Shown here: positions 45,098-54,200 of the stretch, one piece after another
How the letters are laid out: every line of letters starts with the position of its first letter
Numbering within the stretch: position 1 is the stretch's first letter
Source of the DNA: Fluctibacter halophilus
GTDB lineage: Bacteria; Pseudomonadota; Gammaproteobacteria; Enterobacterales; Alteromonadaceae
Direction of reading: 5' to 3'
Length of the DNA stretch: 64,000 bases
Assembly: GCF_020687825.1 (NCBI RefSeq)
Contig: NZ_JAJEWP010000007.1
Location: forward strand, 62,001-126,000
Notes under the pieces: model-generated
Told to the model about the DNA's origin: nothing
Seen by the model: only the letters and a program-made list of their open reading frames with translations
Database searches by the model: none
Position numbers and translations under genes: made by a program

Positions 45098-46324
45098 TCA
45101 GGACGCGGTGGCGACTTTGTTGCTACGGTTAAAGGCTTCCAGCGTGCTTTCCAGGGCCGCCATTCCGGCCGGTAAGTCAACATGCATACCCAATGAATCG
45201 CAGCTCGAACCCAGCGCGTGCAGGGTTCTGAACAGATTGTGGGTGCGGCATTGTTCGCCCATCTGACCAATTCGCACAATGTTGCGATTGCCAAAGGAGC
45301 CGGAGATTTCCACCCGGTGACGTTGTGACATGGTGCGCAGCAGATCGCTGGCCTGGATGTGCAACGGCACATCGATCCCGACCACCGAATTGAGCCGCGC
45401 CGGCGGCGCCACACAGAGTTTCAGTCCCATCGCTTCAATGCCCGCTTGCAACGCGGAAGAACAGCGCAAATGGCGCTCAAATCGTACCGGTAGTGTTTCA
45501 GTGCACACCAGTCGCAACGCTTCGTGAATGGCCAGAATACCACTGACCGGAGCAGTGTAATGATAGGATTTTTTGTACCAGAACTGCTCAGCCAGCTTGG
45601 CATCAAGGCACCAGTGGCGCAGCGTGTCTTTACGTTGGTGAATGTGTTGCCAGGCCGCCTCAGAGAAGGCCACCAAAGACACACCGGGAATACAGGACAA
45701 GCCTTTTTGCCCACCGGTGATCACCGCATCAATCCCCCACTCATCCATGTTCAGCGGCATGGTGCTCAAGGTACATACGGCATCCACTACCACCAGACAG
45801 CCACGGGATTTTGCCAACTGCGCAATCGCAGCAAGTTCGCCATTGCACACGGTGTTTGACGTTTCGCCCTGAACAATGGTCAGCACATCCGGGGTATAGG
45901 CATCCAAAGCTGCCGCGACTGCGTCGAGATCAGCGCTGTGTCCATCTGCCACTTCCAGGCGTTGGACGTTGGCTTCCAGGCGCTCGCTCATCTGCGCCAG
46001 GCGCTGACTGAAAAAGCCGTTCACCACGCTCAGCACCCGGCTACCGGGCACCACCAGATTCGCAATGGCCATTTCCATCGCTGCTGACCCCGGACCGGCA
46101 ACCCCAAGAATGGTGCCTTTGTCGGTCTGGAACACGTAGCGGGACATGTTTTTCACCTGATCGATGATTTGCGCCATGGTATCGCCCAGGTGGTTGATCA
46201 CGATGCCATTGGCGGCCGCGACTTTGGCAGGAATGGGCACAGGGCCGGCTCCCATCATCAGTAACGGTTCGTCGGGTAAAATGGCATCAAGGGGCATGAT
46301 CTGCGGGGGCAAGTCAACGTGCAC
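45098..46324 (-). CDS. Class V aminotransferase (alanine-glyoxylate / serine-pyruvate type)
   Basis: A 408-residue PLP enzyme. The Schiff-base lysine is K207 in ITGGQKGLSCIPG; LMGAGPVPIPAKVA-like start LLMMGAGPVPIP and VVDAVCTLSTMPL (PLP-ring Asp) are family blocks. Start is GTG 46324 behind AGGAG. Such enzymes use alanine, serine or similar donors with glyoxylate or pyruvate; the true pair is not clear. It lies downstream of the CysK-like gene on the same strand but after a terminator, so its transcript is probably separate. Confidence 0.88.
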   Translation of the reverse strand: MHVDLPPQIMPLDAILPDEPLLMMGAGPVPIPAKVAAANGIVINHLGDTMAQIIDQVKNMSRYVFQTDKGTILGVAGPGSAAMEMAIANLVVPGSRVLSVVNGFFSQRLAQMSERLEANVQRLEVADGHSADLDAVAAALDAYTPDVLTIVQGETSNTVCNGELAAIAQLAKSRGCLVVVDAVCTLSTMPLNMDEWGIDAVITGGQKGLSCIPGVSLVAFSEAAWQHIHQRKDTLRHWCLDAKLAEQFWYKKSYHYTAPVSGILAIHEALRLVCTETLPVRFERHLRCSSALQAGIEAMGLKLCVAPPARLNSVVGIDVPLHIQASDLLRTMSQRHRVEISGSFGNRNIVRIGQMGEQCRTHNLFRTLHALGSSCDSLGMHVDLPAGMAALESTLEAFNRSNKVATAS

Positions 46325-46437
46325 GGGGGCTCCTGCTTCGGGGTTGATAAGTGTTCGGGATTGCTTGCACTGTACTTGCGCGCCGTCTGCTGTGCAACCG
46401 CTGCGGCATCGGTGTCACGACTTTTTCGCGCTAAGGT

Positions 46438-46464
46438 ATAAAAAAACCGGGCCGAAGCCCGGTT
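46438..46464 (-). terminator. Intrinsic terminator of the cysteine-synthase-like gene
   Basis: On the minus strand AACCGGGC, TTCG, GCCCGGTT is followed by a run of T. It starts 22 bases past the stop codon. Confidence 0.92.
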
Positions 46465-46485
46465 AAAACGGACGGCAACACCCGT

Positions 46486-47463
46486 CTAGGAAAGTGAAAA
46501 CAGTTCGGTACTGAAGTAGCGTTCGGCGGTATCGGCCAGAATGGTGACGATGGATTTACCGGCAAACTGTGGTCGCTGGGCGATTTGTACGGCTGCACAG
46601 GCGGCAGCGCCGGATGAAATGCCCACCGGCAGTGCTTCGACCCGGGCCAGTTGGCGGGCCCAGTCAATGGCTTGCTGATCTTCGATACACAGCACTTCAT
46701 CCAGTAAATCGCGATCCAGTACATCGGGCACATGGCCGGAGCTCAGGCCTTGGATCTTGTGCACACCGGCACGTCCCTGGCTCAGTACCGGGCATGAGGC
46801 TGGCTCTACCGCGACCACGTGCAGGTTGGGGTTACGGGCTTTGAGGGCGCCGGCAATACCGGTGATGGTACCACCAGTGCCGATCCCTGCCACCAGGACG
46901 TCAACGTGGCCGTCTGTGTCTCGCCAGATTTCCTGTGCCGTGCTGTTGAAATGCATGGTCGGGTTCGCGGGATTGGCAAACTGGTCGAGCATGACCGCAT
47001 GGGGGTTGTCGGCCAGCATGGCTTTGGCTTTGTCGATAGCCCCTTTGGTGCCCAGCTCTTTGGGGGTGGTCACCACTGTGGCGCCGTAGTGGCTGATCAG
47101 TTTGCGGCGCTCGATGGACATGTGTTCCGGAATGACAATGGTCAGTGGGATCCCGCGAATGGCGCAAATCCACGCGCAGGCTACGCCATTGTTGCCGGAG
47201 GTGGCTTCGATAATTTCGGTTTTCTCGTTGAATGCATCAGAGCGCATCAATGCGTCGATCATTGCCAATGCCGGGCGGTCTTTGATAGAGCCGGCGGGAT
47301 TGAAGTATTCCACTTTGGCCAGAATATCGCCCTTGCACTGGTGCAATTGCGCCAACCGTGACAAACGTACCAGCGGCGTATTACCGATGGTCTGGGTGAT
47401 GTCGTCAAAAATGCGACCACGGGGTGCAGATGTGGGTACAACAGAGACGTTAGCGGTTGTCAT
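46486..47463 (-). CDS. Cysteine synthase family PLP enzyme (CysK/CysM-like) with altered substrate loop
   Basis: A 325-residue fold-type II PLP enzyme. The Schiff-base lysine is K61 in NPAGSIKDRPA, the phosphate loop is GIGTGGTITG, and ISSGAAACAA and AERYFST are present. The substrate-carboxylate loop, TSGNTG in CysK and CysM, reads TSGNNG here (residues 88-93), with Thr92 replaced by Asn. Start chosen at ATG 47463 behind GGAGG; 47493 is a longer alternative. Divergent from a DecR-like regulator, it may degrade cysteine, or make cysteine or a related amino acid with a different substrate. Confidence 0.88.
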   Translation of the reverse strand: MTTANVSVVPTSAPRGRIFDDITQTIGNTPLVRLSRLAQLHQCKGDILAKVEYFNPAGSIKDRPALAMIDALMRSDAFNEKTEIIEATSGNNGVACAWICAIRGIPLTIVIPEHMSIERRKLISHYGATVVTTPKELGTKGAIDKAKAMLADNPHAVMLDQFANPANPTMHFNSTAQEIWRDTDGHVDVLVAGIGTGGTITGIAGALKARNPNLHVVAVEPASCPVLSQGRAGVHKIQGLSSGHVPDVLDRDLLDEVLCIEDQQAIDWARQLARVEALPVGISSGAAACAAVQIAQRPQFAGKSIVTILADTAERYFSTELFSLS

Positions 47464-47540
47464 GATGGCTCCTCCAGAAAGTGACACCATCATGCCAAGG
47501 GTTGACGAGAAAAGTATTTTAAAAAAATTGTTAAAAAGCG

Positions 47541-47564
47541 GTTAGAATAGAAAAATATTCTAAC
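47541..47564. promoter_or_regulatory. Likely operator of the DecR-like regulator
   Basis: GTTAGAATA and TATTCTAAC are perfect 9-bp inverted copies around GAAAAA in the divergent cysK-like/lrp region. Lrp/AsnC proteins bind such imperfect to perfect palindromes of about 15 bp; several AT-rich tracts flank it, allowing an octamer to wrap. Confidence 0.7.
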
Positions 47565-47592
47565 TTCTAATCTTACTGTGGATTATTTAACC

Positions 47593-48054
47593 ATGGATAA
47601 AAAAGATAAAGAAATACTGTATTTGCTGCAACGGGATGCCACGTTGTCCGTCAATGACGTTGCCGAGCGGGTGGGCCTGAGTACCACACCCTGTTGGCGG
47701 CGTATCCAGAGTCTGGAAAAAAGCGGTGTCCTCACTCGTCGGGTGGCGCTGGCTGATCCGGAAAAGCTCGGCCTGGGAATGACCGTGTTTGTGCAGGTTA
47801 AGGCTGGTCGCCATGACAGTTCCTGGCTGGCGGCTTTTGCTGCCCATGCAGAGCAACTTGAAGAGGTGTTGGAGTTTTACCGCATGAGCGGTGAATACGA
47901 CTACATGTTAAAAGTGGTGGTGGCCGACATGAAGGCGTTCGACGTGTTCTATAAAAAGCTGGTCAATGGCATTGCCCTGTCGGACGTGACGTCCAGTTTT
48001 GCGATGGAACAAATCAAATACACCACGGCGTTGCCGGTGTCTCAGATCGCCTGA
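47593..48054 (+). CDS. decR: Lrp/AsnC-family regulator, DecR (YbaO)-like
   Basis: A 153-residue regulator: N-terminal helix-turn-helix (DKEILYLLQRDATLSVNDVA then STTPCWRRIQSLEKSG) and an RAM effector domain. The C-terminal SDVTSSFAMEQIKYTT and GEYDYMLKVVVADM closely match E. coli DecR, which senses cysteine and activates cysteine desulfidase. That makes the divergent CysK-like gene its likely target. Start taken at ATG 47593; a GTG at 47578 would add five residues. It overlaps the next, convergent gene by 13 bases. Confidence 0.87.
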   Translation: MDKKDKEILYLLQRDATLSVNDVAERVGLSTTPCWRRIQSLEKSGVLTRRVALADPEKLGLGMTVFVQVKAGRHDSSWLAAFAAHAEQLEEVLEFYRMSGEYDYMLKVVVADMKAFDVFYKKLVNGIALSDVTSSFAMEQIKYTTALPVSQIA

Positions 48055-48449
48055 CGGGCATCGTCCTGCTGGCTCAGCCAGTGAAGGGCTTCATTTCGGT
48101 CGTCAAAAAAGGCATAGGTGATCCCGGTCTTGTCATAGCAGCGGCCGAGTTGCTGCTTTAACACCGCCTTGCCCTGAACATCGTCAATTAACACCGCGTT
48201 GTACCAGGGCAGCCGTTTCCAGCGCAGCAGACACTCCACCAGTGCTTGTTCGGCATCAGGGGTGAACAGACTCATGCCGTGCAGGGTGAGGAGCCCCTTG
48301 CACAGGCTTGTAGGCATGCGATCGGCGAACCGTTGCAGCTGTTGGTCATAATCCGCGATGACTTCACGGTTGAACGGGCCAACCGCGTCAATGTCCAATC
48401 TGTTGTCGTTGATCGCCAGGCTGAACTCGCCATGTTCATAAAACGCCAT
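48042..48449 (-). CDS. STAS/SpoIIAA-like small protein
   Basis: A 135-residue cytoplasmic protein of alternating strands and helices (LAINDNRLDIDAVGPFNREV at the start, later RWKRLPWYNAVLIDDVQG and ITYAFFDDRNEALHWL). This looks like a SpoIIAA-type domain, as in small gammaproteobacterial proteins of unknown role. It converges on and overlaps the DecR-like gene. Confidence 0.6.
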   Translation of the reverse strand: MAFYEHGEFSLAINDNRLDIDAVGPFNREVIADYDQQLQRFADRMPTSLCKGLLTLHGMSLFTPDAEQALVECLLRWKRLPWYNAVLIDDVQGKAVLKQQLGRCYDKTGITYAFFDDRNEALHWLSQQDDARQAI

Positions 48450-48559
48450 AACCGTCTATGCTCTGTCGTTGGTCTTTTAACCCTAGGCCGTAATTGAAAC
48501 GGCGACAATTTTTTGCATGACTTTTTACGCCCGTTTTCCGGCGTTGGATCAGATGGTGG

Positions 48560-49927
48560 TTATTCGCCGAATGCCCCCGCCGGACCGGGAAACACCACCG
48601 GACTTTCCAGGCCGTTGTGACTGACGCTGGCAACACCGAAAAAGTAGTTGTCGATGACCACATTTTTCAGCGTGGCGTGAGTCACATTGCCGACCCAGCG
48701 GCTGAACTCCCATTGCGGCGCATCGGTGTTTCGCCAGTAAATTTTATAGCCCTTTAACTGCGGATTCTGGCTTGCATCCAGCGCCTGCCAGCGCAACGTG
48801 GTGTCCGGACTGACAGCACCTTCAATGGTCACGTCAGTGGGCGGATTGGGCGCCCAGGCCATGCTCGCAAGGGCAACCGCATTGAGGGCGGTCAGCTTGG
48901 CGGCATAGTCGAAATCCACACCGTCAAGGGTATCGCCGTAGGCGATGCCGTCTTCGGTACGTATATCCTGGTGTTGCCGGTGATAGTTCTCGTTGGTTTC
49001 CATGATGCGGATACCCGGATAACCCAAATCATTGAACGGACGATGGTGACCACCGCGGCGAAAACGATCCAGTCGGTAGATCACCCGAGTGTCCAGGTTA
49101 TCGATGTAGCGGTCTGCCAGTTGGTCGATGTAGCGTGCCAGATTTCTGCTCGGTGAATCGACCTCTCCGCCGGTGAAGCGACGCAAGCGTGCATCATCGG
49201 CACTTTCGGTCATGCGAGTACCTTCCGCGAACAAGCGCGCGGTGGTGTTATTGATAACCCCGTTGATGCCTTCGATGTTACCGATCATGTCGTTATTGAG
49301 TACGGCTTTTAAGCGCCAGCCCTGTTGCTGGGCGTGACGAGCCAGAATTTTGCCGCCAAACAGGCCCTGTTCCTCACCGGCCAGTGCCGCATAGACGATA
49401 CTGCCATTAAAGCGGTACTGACTCAGGATCCGTGCCGCTTCGAGCGTGCCTGCCACCCCGGATGCGTTATCATTCGCACCCGGTGCATCAGATGTGGCAT
49501 CCATCACATCCGATACGCGGGAGTCGATGTCGCCTGACATCAGCACATAGCGACCCGGATCGGTGCTGCCACGTTGAATGGCGATCACACTGACCACCTC
49601 GGTAGGCTCCGGAATGCGCGGCTCGCCTTCAATCACCTCGGATTGAAAGAACACCTCAATGCAACCACCACAGTCAGCCGAAATACGCTCAAACTCAGCC
49701 TTGATCCAGCGCCGTGCAGCCCCGATACCCCGGGTGTCGGAGGTGGTGTCTGACAACGTATGCCGGGTGCCGAAACTGACCAGCGTCTCAATGTCCTGCT
49801 GAATGCGTTGGGGCGATGCCTGTGCAGCAATGGCATGCAAATCTTCGGCGCTGCCGACGGTATTGGCGACGGCCAGGTAAGGGGCGGCACAAAGGCCGAC
49901 TGCTGCGGTCAGTAGGGTGGCTTTCAT
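48560..49927 (-). CDS. Exported M28-family zinc aminopeptidase
   Basis: A 455-residue protein with a signal peptide (residues 1-21). The zinc ligands are placed as Asp in PGANDNASG, Glu-Glu in LAGEEQGLFG and Asp in LNNDMIGN, with a late His in the GGHHRPF region. A C-terminal fibronectin-type or PPC-like beta domain follows (about 370-455, KGYKIYWRNTDAPQWEF). Start chosen at ATG 49927, the beginning of the signal peptide. It probably trims peptides in the periplasm or outside. Single gene. Confidence 0.88.
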   Translation of the reverse strand: MKATLLTAAVGLCAAPYLAVANTVGSAEDLHAIAAQASPQRIQQDIETLVSFGTRHTLSDTTSDTRGIGAARRWIKAEFERISADCGGCIEVFFQSEVIEGEPRIPEPTEVVSVIAIQRGSTDPGRYVLMSGDIDSRVSDVMDATSDAPGANDNASGVAGTLEAARILSQYRFNGSIVYAALAGEEQGLFGGKILARHAQQQGWRLKAVLNNDMIGNIEGINGVINNTTARLFAEGTRMTESADDARLRRFTGGEVDSPSRNLARYIDQLADRYIDNLDTRVIYRLDRFRRGGHHRPFNDLGYPGIRIMETNENYHRQHQDIRTEDGIAYGDTLDGVDFDYAAKLTALNAVALASMAWAPNPPTDVTIEGAVSPDTTLRWQALDASQNPQLKGYKIYWRNTDAPQWEFSRWVGNVTHATLKNVVIDNYFFGVASVSHNGLESPVVFPGPAGAFGE

Positions 49928-50097
49928 AACAACGGTTCCTGGTTCAGTGAAACGTTCAGCATGACAGTATTGTAGCGGATTGATAAGCACATCACGGTCA
50001 ACGGTCAACGTGCGTCGACCAATGTCGTTGCCCGGTTGCCATTTTCAGCCTGACAAGGCATGGTGCTGACTGGTCATCGCTGTGAGAGAGAGTCGTT

Positions 50098-50997
50098 GTG
50101 GTTCCGCTGGTTTTCCACCCCATTTACAGTCAACTGTCGTTGCCGGTCAGGCATCGTTTTCCCATTCAGAAGTACCAGGCGTTGCGGGATGCGATGATCT
50201 CTGCAGGGGCGGTACAGCAGCAGTTCCATCAACCCCAGCCGCTGGTGGCTGAGCAATTAAAAAAGGTGTTTTCTCCTGCCTACATTGATGGGTTGGTGAG
50301 TGGCACGCTGGATCCCAAGGCCATGCGCAGAATTGGTTTTCCCTGGTCAGAGCAACTGATTGCACGGACACTGACCGCAGCCGGTGGCACAGTTCTGGCG
50401 GCGCAACTGGCCGTTGAGCAAGGAATGGCCATTAATCTGACCGGCGGTTATCACCATGCGTTTGCCCATTTTGGTTCGGGCTTTTGCATGGTCAATGATC
50501 TCTACCTGGCGGCGTTGAAAATGCTGACCTATCCGGGCATTGACCGGGTCCTGGTGTTTGATCTGGATGTGCATCAGGGCGACGGAACCGCGCAACTGGC
50601 GCAACACCGACAGGACATCGTCACCGTGTCGGTGCATGGCGAGAAAAACTTTCCCCACCGCAAACAACGCTCGGATCTGGATTTCGGTCTGGCCAAAGGC
50701 ACCCAGGATGAAGAGTATCTGGACACGGTTGAGCATGCCCTTGATCTGGCGTTGCGTTATTACGCGCCGGACGCGGTGATTTACGACGCCGGTGTTGATG
50801 TGCATTGCAACGATGATTTGGGCCATCTGGAATTGACCACTGCAGGGGTGTTTGCCCGCGACTGTCGAGTGCTTGATGGTTGTAAACAGGCCGGCATACC
50901 GGTTGTCGCCGTGATCGGTGGTGGCTATCAGCGCGACATTGCCGCACTGGTGGACGTGCATCTGCAATTGTTTCGGGCCGCCGGTGTGATCCCGTAA
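50098..50997 (+). CDS. Histone-deacetylase-family hydrolase
   Basis: A 299-residue enzyme of the arginase/HDAC fold. The general-base pair is in GGYHHAFAHFGSGFC, zinc ligands in DLDVHQGDGTAQL and the late YDAGVDVHCNDDLGH. Bacterial members act on acetylated polyamines or lysine or small amides. It starts with GTG behind a GAGAG. The substrate is unknown; no polyamine or acetoin genes are beside it. Confidence 0.93.
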   Translation: MVPLVFHPIYSQLSLPVRHRFPIQKYQALRDAMISAGAVQQQFHQPQPLVAEQLKKVFSPAYIDGLVSGTLDPKAMRRIGFPWSEQLIARTLTAAGGTVLAAQLAVEQGMAINLTGGYHHAFAHFGSGFCMVNDLYLAALKMLTYPGIDRVLVFDLDVHQGDGTAQLAQHRQDIVTVSVHGEKNFPHRKQRSDLDFGLAKGTQDEEYLDTVEHALDLALRYYAPDAVIYDAGVDVHCNDDLGHLELTTAGVFARDCRVLDGCKQAGIPVVAVIGGGYQRDIAALVDVHLQLFRAAGVIP

Positions 50998-51217
50998 CGT
51001 TATGTGGGTTGATACCCGGATGGTACATCACGCCATTCGCAATGGTTTGTGATAAATCACTGTCAGGCTTTGGATTTTAGCGGCGAGTCAGGTCTTGAAC
51101 GGGCTGGCATTTTAGGTATTTTTTACAATACTCAGGATAGATTTTGCTGCTGGCTAGGTCAGCTTGGCTGCTGTAGGCTATGCTCAGCATTCACAGGTTA
51201 ACCTTTTAAACGTGGAC

Positions 51218-54200
51218 ATGGAAACGGTGCATTCTCTCTTTCGTCGCGCATGGGCGCTTGTCGCCACCCTTATACTCTTTTCAGTAAGCCACAGTGCCTT
51301 TGCTCAGGGAATGTTAAACCTTGACGCTGAAGCCGCCAACCTTGGCCTGGTTGCAGCGCTGGTCGCTGTGCTGGTGTGTGTCATCATGCTGGTGGTGTTC
51401 AAGCTTAAATTGAACGGTGCGGATAAACAGCGTGCAGCCAGTGATGACCAGGCACAACACAACCAGCAATTGCTGGACGGTTTCGATCAGGGCATGTTGC
51501 ACCTCGACGACGAAGGACAGGTGCTCTATGCCAACAAAGTGGCAGCGGTTCTGCTGGGCAGCAGTCAGGGCGCCCTGCAGGGTAAGAGCCTGTCTTCCTT
51601 GTTGCCCGAGGATGCCCACAAGGTGGTTGCGCAGGCGATGTCGTCAAACATTCCGGCCGGTTTCCAGACCTCTCTCAAAGGCCAGCAAACCCTGTGGATG
51701 ACCATTACACCAAAAGGCAAATCGAAAACCATGGCGGCGGTGATGTCGCTGGTTGATGTGTCCCGTTTCCAACGGAAAATTGATGATGCCCGTGGCAGTA
51801 TCGCGACGTACAAGGGATTGTGTGACGCCGCCAGCATTGGTCAGTTTGACCTTGTACTGGCTGACGATAGCCTGACCCACAATGCCGTGGTGAGTGAATG
51901 GCTGGGTACAGACATTGCCGACTGGACAGGTTTGCAACAGCAGGTTCGCCATCAGGACTGGCACGAGTTTGTGCAGGCCCGCGCGGTGCTGGAGCAGGGC
52001 GAACAGGTTTCTTTTGTTGCCCAAATAGGCGAGCAGGAACACTGGCACAAGGTGCAGGTCGTGGGGCTGGTGAGTACCGTCGGTGATGACGGTAAGCCGG
52101 CCACCGTGCGCTGGCTACTGACGGACATTTCCGAGCAGCATACCCTCGAACGGCACAAGCAGGTCATTCAGCAGCGTATGCGAGGAGTACTGCATGCCAT
52201 CAATACGGCCTGCTATCTGGTGGATGAAAACACGACAGTGGTGGACGTTAACCCTGCCTTTGACCGCTTATTTGGTACTAACGCCATGGCGTTGCGAGGG
52301 CAACCGGTAGACAGCATCGAAGCGTTGCCGGAAGCGATATTGGCGCTGCACCAGGGCAGTGATTTGATGGCCGCCAGCAGTGGCCCGAAAGAAATCACCG
52401 TGACCCTGGCCGATCAGCAGGAACACATTTTATCGCAGCGTTTGCTGCCGCTGAAAAGTGCTGAAGGGCAGCGGGTCGGCAGCATCGTCATGATTGAAGA
52501 TGTGACCGAAAAGCGGGCCCAGGAAGCCGCCATGGAAGCCGAGCGACAACGCTTCACCCACATACTGGATATGGCGCCGTTGGCGATTGCGCTTATCGAC
52601 AAAGACGATCACATCATTCAGGCCAACCAGGTAACTACCGAACGGTTGGGGCTGTCTGAGCAGGAATTGCAGTCGGTTTCCTTTTATGATCTGTTCAACG
52701 ATGGCCACAATGCCGCCCGGGCTGCCAAACAACTGCAGCAGGATGGTCAGCTGCGCAATTATGCGGTGAAACTCAAAGGCAAAGACGGTCATCTGTTCCC
52801 CAGTGAACTGCATGTGGATGAATTTGACAGGAATGCCGGCCAGCATCTGGTGTGGATTGCTGATGTCAGCGACAAACAGCTGCATCAGGACAAGTTTGAC
52901 AGTCTGCTGCAGCACTCCAGTATCCCGATGGCGGTGTTGTCAGAGCAGGGCTTCGAACACCTTAACCCGGCGGCGCTGGAATTCTTCCATGCCGATAGCG
53001 GTGAAGAGCTGGCCGGGTTGTTCCCGTATGATGAATCCCTCAACGTGGATGAGCAATCGGCCCAGCGCCTGCGCCAGAAAATCACCCAGATCCGCACCGA
53101 CGGCCGCGCCCAGAGCATGCCGTGGCAGCACCAGCGCAAGGATCAAATCCTGCCGTGTCACGCTACCTTCGTGCCGATGTTCAAAGGCCGGCAACTGGAA
53201 TCAATCCTGTGCATGTGGCTCGATATGCGCGCGGTCAAACAGGCCGATGCGGCTCGTCAGGAAGCCATCTCCCGACAAGCAGAAGCTGAACGCATTGCTC
53301 AGGAAAAACAACAGCAACTGGAGTCCAGCCAGGATCAGCTGGCCAGCAAGACCCGTTCACTGCAGGATACCCAGTCTAAACTGGAGGCGGTCACCGAGGA
53401 TCTGAGTGCCAAAGAATCGGCCTTCAGCACCTTGCAGGCGGAGCATGCCTCTGTCACCGACCACCTCAATAAGCTTCAACAGGACTACCAGCAAAGCCGT
53501 GAAAAACTGGCCCAGACCGAGCAGAGCAATGCCGAGCTGGAGGAGCAACTGGCCCAGTCGAGCGAAAAGGTGTCGGCCTTGCAGCAACAACGGAATCAGA
53601 TTGCCGATGCCTTGCAATACAGTGAACAGCAGCACAAGCGTGCCCAGCAGCAGTTGCTGGAAAGTGAGCAACTGACCGAAAAACTGCAAAAAGAGCAGCA
53701 GCAACAGGCCGAACAGATCAATCAGTATGAGCAGCAGGTCAGTGGCCTGAAAGGTGAAATCACCGATAAAGATCGCCAGCTCCATGAAGTCAGCGGTCAG
53801 ATCAATACCTTGCAATCGCAATTGACCAGTTCCAGTCAGACCAGTGACAAGTTGCGCGAGCAACTGCAAATGCAGCGCAAAGCCAGTGAAGAAGCGGCCA
53901 GACAACGTCGTGAACTGGAGCAGATTGTACGTCAGGCAGAATCGGAACTGGGTTCCAAAGCCCGTCATATTGAGCACTTGCAGCACGAAATGAGCAAGTT
54001 TGAAGAGCTGTCGCAGCAAGAAAAAGGCGACATGGAGAAACAGCAAAAGGCGCTGGCCGACGAACTGGCGGCCAAGCATCAGCAACTGGAAGCGATGCAG
54101 ACCAAGCTGGAAGAAACCCTGCAACAGTCAGAGCAGGAGAAAGCCGAGAAAGAAGCCCAGCAGCAACGGTTGCAGCAGCTTGAAAAAGAATTGAATGATG

